Assembly: GCA_964425105.1 (NCBI GenBank)
Contig: CAYRLE010000001.1
Coordinates: 1-64,000, forward strand
Direction of reading: 5' to 3'
From: S012-109 sp964425105
GTDB lineage: Bacteria > Pseudomonadota > Gammaproteobacteria > SZUA-140
Length of the DNA: 64,000 nt
The notes beneath the pieces are model-generated. The model saw only the letters and a program-made list of their open reading frames with translations, searched no databases and was not told the DNA's origin. Below are positions 59,421-64,000 of the stretch, in pieces (the first letter of the stretch is position 1; every line of letters begins with the position of its first letter). The translations under genes and the position numbers were made by a program.

Positions 59421-60552
59421 GGGCAGACACCTGCTGGCGGGCCTGCTGGCGGCCCAGGGGTTGCTGGTGCCCCTGCTAGCGGCCGTGCTCCCCGAGGACC
59501 GCGCCGACGCCCTCTATCATTCTTATGATGGCGGCGGGGTGGAGGTCAACGGTCCGTCCATTTTGCTGCGCAAGCAAGTGGGCAAGTACAGTTCCTTTTC
59601 CGCCAACTACTATGTCGATTCCATCACCAGCGCCTCCATCGACGTGGTGACCGCCGCCAGTCCTTACGAGGAGCAGCGGGTGGAGAAGAGCATCGGCGGC
59701 GATTTCCTGTTCGACAAGACCATCATGAGCCTGGGTTTCACCAGCAGCGAGGAAAACGACTTCGATGCCAAGTCCGCCGCCTTCAGCATCAGCCAGGACC
59801 TGTTCGGCGACCTCACCACCGTCACCCTGGGCTATGTGCGCGGCTGGGACAAGATCGGCAAGCGCGGCGACCCGGCCTTCTCGGAAGACGCCGACAGCCA
59901 GCGCTACCGCATCGGCATCAGCCAGATCTTCACCAAGAACCTGATCGTGGCCCTGAACTTCGAGACGGTCACCGACGAGGGCTTCCTCAACAACCCGTAC
60001 CGCTCGGTGCGCTTCCGAGACCCTGGCAGCGCCCTGGGTTACAGCTTCGAGCCCGAGGTCTATCCCCGCACCCGCACCAGCAACGCCATCGCCCTGCGCA
60101 GCCGCTACTATCTGCCCTACCGCGCATCGCTGCTGGGGGAATACCGCTACTACAACGACAGCTGGGGCATCGGCGCCCACAACATCGGCCTGGGTTACAC
60201 CCACGCCTGGCGCGAGCACTGGCTGTTCGACCTCAAGTACCGCTACTACACCCAGGGCCACGCCGACTTCTACAGCGACCTCTTTCCCTACAGCCAAGCC
60301 CAGAACTTCCTGGCCCGCGACAAGGAGTTGAGCCGCTTCAGCAGCCACACGCTGGGCTTCGCCCTGAGCTATGAAGTCAGCCCCAAGGACTGGAGTTTCA
60401 TCGATCGCGGCAGCGTGAATCTTTCGTATGACCGCATCTTTTTCGACTACGACGACTTCCGCGACCTCACCAGTGGCGGCAGCGCCGGGCAGGAGTCACT
60501 CTACAGTTTCAATGCCGACGTGCTGCAGCTGTATATTTCCCTTTGGTATTAG
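59398..60552 (+). CDS. DUF3570-family outer-membrane protein
   Basis: About 384 residues. After a short signal (LLAGLLAAQGLLVPLLAAVL), the family start (ADALYHSYDGGGVEVNGPSILLRKQVG), then beta strands (FSANYYVDSITSASIDVVTAASPYEEQR, ALRSRYYLPYRASLLGEYRYYNDSWGIGAHNIGLGYTHAW). Predicted barrel of unknown role; often near FAD:protein FMN transferase genes, not seen here. GTG 59398 start; GTG 59407 is possible. Confidence 0.87.
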   Translation: MGVVAAIRGRHLLAGLLAAQGLLVPLLAAVLPEDRADALYHSYDGGGVEVNGPSILLRKQVGKYSSFSANYYVDSITSASIDVVTAASPYEEQRVEKSIGGDFLFDKTIMSLGFTSSEENDFDAKSAAFSISQDLFGDLTTVTLGYVRGWDKIGKRGDPAFSEDADSQRYRIGISQIFTKNLIVALNFETVTDEGFLNNPYRSVRFRDPGSALGYSFEPEVYPRTRTSNAIALRSRYYLPYRASLLGEYRYYNDSWGIGAHNIGLGYTHAWREHWLFDLKYRYYTQGHADFYSDLFPYSQAQNFLARDKELSRFSSHTLGFALSYEVSPKDWSFIDRGSVNLSYDRIFFDYDDFRDLTSGGSAGQESLYSFNADVLQLYISLWY

Positions 60553-60586
60553 GCAGCAAGCATTGTATGACGGGGATCAAATACCT

Positions 60587-60612
60587 CCGTAGAGTGGGCG
60601 CCGCCCACCAAG
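60587..60612 (+). repeat. Dispersed repeat, copy 2 (left end of an inverted pair)
   Basis: CGTAGAGTGGGCGCCGCCCACCAAGA matches the copy at 29976 and, inverted, that at 60823-60848; the two here bracket heptamer locus D and the undetermined bases. Confidence 0.5.
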
Positions 60613-60624
60613 AGCTTGTTTATC

Positions 60625-60811
60625 GTGAGGAGTAAGGTATGAGGGGTGAGGCACGGAATCAGCTCACGATCACCCCTCACCCCTCACCCCNNNNNNNNNN
60701 NNNNNNNNNNNNNNNNNNNNNNNNNNNNNNNNNNNNNNNNNNNNNNNNNNNNNNNNNNNNNNNNNNNNNNNNNNNNNNNNNNNNNNNNNNTCACCCCTCA
60801 CCCCTCACCCC
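60625..60811. repeat. Heptamer-repeat arrays, locus D, with 100 undetermined bases
   Basis: GTGAGGAGTAAGGTATGAGGGGTGAGG-type tract (60625-60651) faces TCACCCC repeats at 60671-60690, then N x 100, then more TCACCCC repeats (60791-60811). The gap is a run of exact length 100, as scaffolders insert, so its true length is unknown. Confidence 0.8.
60691..60790. other. Assembly gap (100 N)
   Basis: Undetermined bases inside a TCACCCC array. The flanking repeats explain why the assembly broke here. Confidence 0.95.
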
Positions 60812-60822
60812 AATAAGCGAAG

Positions 60823-60848
60823 GTTCTGGTAAGCGGTGCCCACCCTAC
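60823..60848 (-). repeat. Dispersed repeat, copy 3 (right end of an inverted pair)
   Basis: Read on the minus strand: AGTAGGGTGGGCACCGCTTACCAGA, close to the copy at 60587-60612. Confidence 0.45.
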
Positions 60849-60854
60849 TGAAGT

Positions 60855-61880
60855 TTATTCATTTCCGTCCTTCGCACACCGGAACCCCACGTCCTCCCCT
60901 GCCATCTCCGGTTCGGCGAACTGGCGGGTGGCGCCGCGGAAGAAGTAGCTCAGCGCGTAGTGGCCGATGCCGCCGCCGCCACCGCGGATGACTTTCATTT
61001 TTTCACCGAAGTATTCGCTCTGGTAGTCGGAGCCGGGGTAGGGGTGGTACCAGTCGGCCACCCATTCCCAGACGTTGCCGGCCATGTCGTAGGCGCCATA
61101 GGGTGATTTGTTCTTGGGGTAGGAGCCGGTGGGGGCGATGCCGTCTTCCCAGTCGGCGTCGTCGCCGGTGTTGGTGATGGTGGTGTCCCATTCGTTGCCC
61201 CAGGGGAATTCCAGGCCTTTGGGGCCGCGCGCGGCTTTTTCCCATTCCGCTTCCGTGGGCAGGCGTTTGCCGGCCCAGCGGCAGTAGGCGTCGGCGTAGT
61301 GCCAGGAGATGCCGGTGACGGGGAAGGGGTCGCGTTTTTTCTGTTCCGCCTCCATGGCGGCCATCAAGGCCTCGCGGTTCATCTTGGTGGTGTCCATGTC
61401 GAGGCGGAAGTGTTCGGCGCCGATGGTGCGCAGGCGTTTCATGTCCATGGTGGCGGCTTCTTCCATGGTCAGGCCGTAGCCGTTGTGGCCCCATTCATAG
61501 GGCAGCAGGCGCTTGGTGGCGAGGATGAAGGCCTTGAATTGCTTGTTGCTGACCTCAAAAGCGTCGATCCAGAACTCGGGCAGCCAGGCCTGTTGGCGCG
61601 GATGTTCATCGAGATAGATGGGGGTGGCAAAGCCGTAGCGGGACTGCAGACCTTCCTCGTCCACCTTGTTGCTGCCCATGATGAAGGGGCCTTTGGGCAC
61701 CCGCACCATGGGCATCTCCAGGCTGTTGCCCGGCTGGTGTCCTACAGGCGCGGTGTCTTCAGTCATGGCGGTTGCGGCTGCGGTCGGGGGCGGTGCAGCA
61801 GCGCCGGGAGCGTCGGCGTTCTTGCTGCAGGCGGCGAGCAGGGGCAGGGTGAGGGTGCAGAGGGTCAATAATCGCTTCAT
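60855..61880 (-). CDS. Lipoprotein with a SUMF1 (formylglycine-generating-enzyme-like) domain
   Basis: About 341 residues. Lipobox (LLAAC) and an Ala/Pro linker. SUMF1/EgtB-type C-lectin fold: VRVPKGPFIMGSNKVDEEG, AFEVSNKQFKAFI, ISWHYADAYCRWAGKRLPTEAEWEKAARG, YDMAGNVWEWVADWYHPYPGSD. The two catalytic cysteines of formylglycine-generating enzymes are not present in the RGGGGGIGHYALSYFFRGATRQF segment, so no such activity is expected. It may act in maturation or assembly of secreted proteins. It follows its paralogue by 12 bp. Confidence 0.85.
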   Translation of the reverse strand: MKRLLTLCTLTLPLLAACSKNADAPGAAAPPPTAAATAMTEDTAPVGHQPGNSLEMPMVRVPKGPFIMGSNKVDEEGLQSRYGFATPIYLDEHPRQQAWLPEFWIDAFEVSNKQFKAFILATKRLLPYEWGHNGYGLTMEEAATMDMKRLRTIGAEHFRLDMDTTKMNREALMAAMEAEQKKRDPFPVTGISWHYADAYCRWAGKRLPTEAEWEKAARGPKGLEFPWGNEWDTTITNTGDDADWEDGIAPTGSYPKNKSPYGAYDMAGNVWEWVADWYHPYPGSDYQSEYFGEKMKVIRGGGGGIGHYALSYFFRGATRQFAEPEMAGEDVGFRCAKDGNE

Positions 61881-61892
61881 GGGTATTTCCAT

Positions 61893-62942
61893 TCAGGGCT
61901 GTTGGGCATCGCGCGCGCAGCGGAAGCCGAAGGTGTCGTTCTTGGTGCGGCGGGCGAAGAAGGCGCGGTTGTAGAGGGGCGCCGAGAGGCCGCATTTGTA
62001 GAAGGAGCAGTCGAACCAGGAGCCGCCCTTGAGAGTCTTGTAGCGCTCGCCGTAGTTCTCCGAGGGGGTGTGGTTGCCGGGGTAGGGCTGGTACCAGGAG
62101 GCGGTCCATTCCCAGACGTTGCCCGTCATGTCGTAGAGCCCGTAGGGGCTGGCGCCGGCGGCGAAGGCGCCCACCGGGGTGGTATCGCCGTCCTGGCCGA
62201 TGGCCTGCCAGCGCACCGGGGTGTTGGCGCGGGTGACGTCGAAATCGTTGCCCCAGGGGAAGATGCGCCCATGGGGGCCGCGCCCGGCTTTCTCCCATTC
62301 CTTGTCCGTGGGCAGGCGCTTGCCGGCCCAGCGGCAGTAGGCGTCGGCGTCGTCCCAGGTGACGAAGGTGACGGGGTGGTCTGCCTTGCCCGGGGGATAG
62401 GTGCGGTTGCGGAAGTGGTCGGGGGAGCGGCGCCCGGTCTCGTCGATGAAGCGCTTGTACTGAAGATTGGTGACTTCATAGATGTCGATGTCGAAGGCCG
62501 GCAACTCCACCCTGTGCTCGGGGCCTTCGTCGGGCAGGCGCTCGTTGGTGCCGCGGATGAAGGGGCCAGCAGGCACTCGCGCCATCGCGTTGGGGGCGTC
62601 GCCGAGACGCGAGTCCTGGCTGTAGGCGGGATAACGCATCCCGGCGTCGGCGGGAATAGGGGTGTCGGGGGCGAAAGCCGAGAGCTCCGACTCGGCTGGG
62701 GAGGGGCTGTCTTTCAACGCCGGGCGGCCCGCCGCAGGCACGCCTTCATGGCATTGCCTGCACTTGCCTCCGCCCTGCACCTTGCCGAAGTCGATGTCCG
62801 CCGTATGGCAGTCCGCGCAGGGTTTCGCGCCGTGGATATGGTCGGCCGGTTTTTGCGGACCGGCTGCGGCGGCGCCGGCCAGCCAGCAGAAAAAAATCCA
62901 GCCGATGACGGCTGGATAGCTGCGGTATCTGTGGTTTTGCAT
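61893..62942 (-). CDS. Secreted SUMF1-domain protein with two c-type haem motifs
   Basis: About 349 residues. A signal peptide, then two CxxCH motifs near the N-terminus (KPCADCHTAD, KCRQCHEG), and a SUMF1 domain (VPAGPFIRGTNERLPDEGPEHRV, VTFVTWDDADAYCRWAGKRLPTDKEWEKAGRG, YDMTGNVWEWTASWYQPYPGNH). In GGSWFDCSFYKCGLS two cysteines lie four apart, near where formylglycine-generating enzymes have their Cu-binding Cys pair (also C-x4-C), offset by one residue. ATG 62942 is used; GTG 62954 is possible. Confidence 0.83.
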   Translation of the reverse strand: MQNHRYRSYPAVIGWIFFCWLAGAAAAGPQKPADHIHGAKPCADCHTADIDFGKVQGGGKCRQCHEGVPAAGRPALKDSPSPAESELSAFAPDTPIPADAGMRYPAYSQDSRLGDAPNAMARVPAGPFIRGTNERLPDEGPEHRVELPAFDIDIYEVTNLQYKRFIDETGRRSPDHFRNRTYPPGKADHPVTFVTWDDADAYCRWAGKRLPTDKEWEKAGRGPHGRIFPWGNDFDVTRANTPVRWQAIGQDGDTTPVGAFAAGASPYGLYDMTGNVWEWTASWYQPYPGNHTPSENYGERYKTLKGGSWFDCSFYKCGLSAPLYNRAFFARRTKNDTFGFRCARDAQQP

Positions 62943-62973
62943 CCCCTGTCTCACATCCTGGACTTAAAACTAT

Positions 62974-62992
62974 TTGTATATTGTTTATACAA
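62974..62992. promoter_or_regulatory. AT-rich palindrome TTGTATA-TTGTT-TATACAA
   Basis: Perfect 7-bp arms, 32 bp upstream of the diheme SUMF1 gene in the gap shared with the divergent spondin gene. Candidate operator or promoter element. Confidence 0.35.
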
Positions 62993-63163
62993 CTATCTGA
63001 AATATATGAACTAGTGTTTTCATTTCGTCCCTTTTCGCCTGACATTTTAGAGGGCCGCGCCGCTGGCGTCCATGGGGGCCGAGGAATTTCCCTGCCACGA
63101 GCCGTGACGCTTTTGTGAGAATTGCGCCATCATGCCGTGACTTCTCCGCTGTGCAATAAGAAG

Positions 63164-63180
63164 CGTATCCGCCGGATACG
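63164..63180. promoter_or_regulatory. Palindrome CGTATCC-GCC-GGATACG
   Basis: Perfect 7-bp arms, 31 bp upstream of the spondin-domain gene start. Could be an operator or an mRNA leader hairpin. Confidence 0.35.
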
Positions 63181-63211
63181 ATTGGACAACAAGCACCGAG
63201 GAGAAAAAGAC

Positions 63212-63910
63212 ATGAAAAGACTGATTGTACTGCTGTTGTTGGTGTGTGCCATGGTGGCGCTGCCAGCCCAGGCCCGGGAGGTTCGCGTCACCATCACCAA
63301 CCTGACCCATGGCATTTATTTTACGCCGCTGCTGGTGGCCGCCCACGGCCCGGGGCAGCACCTGTTCATGGCGGGGAGCAAGGCCTCGCCCGAGTTGCAG
63401 GCCATGGCGGAGGGTGGCGACATCTCGGGACTGGCGGCGCAGCTTGCGGGGACGGATGCCCTGGTGGTGGAGAATCCGGCCGGTGGACTGCTGGCGCCGG
63501 GCGCCAGCACCACCCTGGAACTGGATGTGCACCGCAAGCAGCGCCACCTGTCGCTGGTGGCCATGATGCTGCCCACCAACGATGGTTTCGTGGGGCTGGA
63601 CGGTCTGCGCATTCCCAGGCACCACGGCACCACGGTGCATTATCTGACCGCCTATGATGCCGGCACCGAGGCCAACGACGAGGTGATCAATGGCGGCGGC
63701 ATGCCGGGGGTGGCAGGCATTCCAGCCGATCCCGGTGGCAATGGCGGCAGCGGCGCCAGCGGGGTGATCGACCGCGAAGTCAATCAGACGGTCCATGTGC
63801 ACCGCGGCATCATTGGCGACATGCTGCAGGAGGGCGGCATCAGCGATCTGGACAGCCGGGTGCACCGCTGGTTGAATCCCGTCGCCAGGGTGACCATCAG
63901 CGTCGATTGA
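63212..63910 (+). CDS. Secreted spondin-domain protein
   Basis: About 232 residues. A signal peptide (KRLIVLLLLVCAMVALPAQA) then the Spondin_N fold: REVRVTITNLTHGIYFTPLLVAAH, SPELQAMAEGGD, LVAMMLPTNDGFVGLDGL, and a Gly-rich insert (GGGMPGVAGIPADPGGNGGSG). Bacterial members are extracellular or periplasmic with unknown roles. GAGGAG before ATG 63212 supports the start; the longer frame upstream is not used. Confidence 0.88.
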   Translation: MKRLIVLLLLVCAMVALPAQAREVRVTITNLTHGIYFTPLLVAAHGPGQHLFMAGSKASPELQAMAEGGDISGLAAQLAGTDALVVENPAGGLLAPGASTTLELDVHRKQRHLSLVAMMLPTNDGFVGLDGLRIPRHHGTTVHYLTAYDAGTEANDEVINGGGMPGVAGIPADPGGNGGSGASGVIDREVNQTVHVHRGIIGDMLQEGGISDLDSRVHRWLNPVARVTISVD

Positions 63911-63922
63911 GCGTGAGGTGTC

Positions 63923-63980
63923 GGTGGATTGCGTTGCGCCAGGTTTGTTGTGGACGAGGCGCCTAGCGCCGTAATCCACC
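63923..63980. repeat. Inverted-repeat element with 15-mer GCGCCGTAATCCACC, copy 2
   Basis: GGTGGATTGCGTTGCGCC (63923-63940) is opposed by GCGCCGTAATCCACC (63966-63980), an imperfect inverted pair. The right arm is identical to 43286-43300. Nothing else is seen in the last 90 bases. Confidence 0.5.
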
Positions 63981-64000
63981 ACGGAAGAAGGGGGCATCGC

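Overview
The window is a contiguous piece of a GC-rich bacterial chromosome with one run of 100 undetermined bases (60691-60790). Gene content points to a Gammaproteobacterium, plausibly from the sulfur-oxidising/chemolithotrophic lineages. The supporting genes are an iron-sulfur-type APS reductase, RlmD and Uup, a TatT/TatP-type TRAP system, COG3014/LpoB/LPP20 lipoproteins, several c-type haem-binding secreted proteins, and many c-di-GMP and PAS sensors. This placement is inference; no rRNA or tRNA gene was seen.

Left part (1-15.8 kb): the 3' portion of ligA, an orphan PAS histidine kinase, a degenerate class II aldolase fused to a Dabb domain, a CPA2 antiporter, cysH, rlmD, and a hydrolase-OsmC fusion. 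These are followed by a solute-binding lipoprotein abutting a Cache-HAMP-PAS-GGDEF-EAL protein, a Sel1-repeat protein and a Rossmann-GGDEF fusion. At 16.1 kb is a CsrA-like gene with an insertion, preceded by a strong leader hairpin.

16.8-27.2 kb: a tightly packed series of four envelope lipoproteins (LPP20, LpoB-like, COG3014, LPP20) runs into a TRAP transporter with a TatT lipoprotein, DctP, DctQ and DctM. A large hybrid sensor kinase follows. 27.2-35.8 kb holds mostly single genes: a Crp/Fnr regulator with a DUF2892 membrane protein, an S33 hydrolase, Uup, a lytic transglycosylase, a cold-shock protein, an RRM protein, a GIY-YIG protein, a TorF-like porin and small unknowns.

35.9-39.8 kb is a four-gene operon: a thermostable-hemolysin-family (AHL-synthase-like) protein, an AMP-dependent ligase, a haem-oxygenase-like diiron oxidase with all its metal ligands, and an SDR. 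It looks like a small dedicated pathway that makes or modifies an acyl-derived metabolite. Converging on it, and sharing a CTAG as both stop codons, is a nine-gene minus-strand operon (48.5-39.8 kb). That operon has an AgmX/TonB-like protein, two ExbD/TolR proteins, one ExbB/TolQ protein and several TPR or coiled-coil envelope proteins, an architecture like the myxobacterial Agl-Glt motor.

48.7-63.9 kb is rich in secreted and haem-binding proteins. It has a three-gene operon (CxxCH protein, LamG-CxxCH lipoprotein, Tat-exported DUF1501-like protein), a divergent HzsA-like lipoprotein, an SH3-barrel protein and a second barrel protein, and a TlpA/DUF4266/DUF3570 set. Two SUMF1-domain proteins (one with two haem motifs) and a spondin-domain protein follow. 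Intergenic gaps here carry a family of heptamer arrays arranged as inverted pairs; the undetermined bases lie inside one of them.
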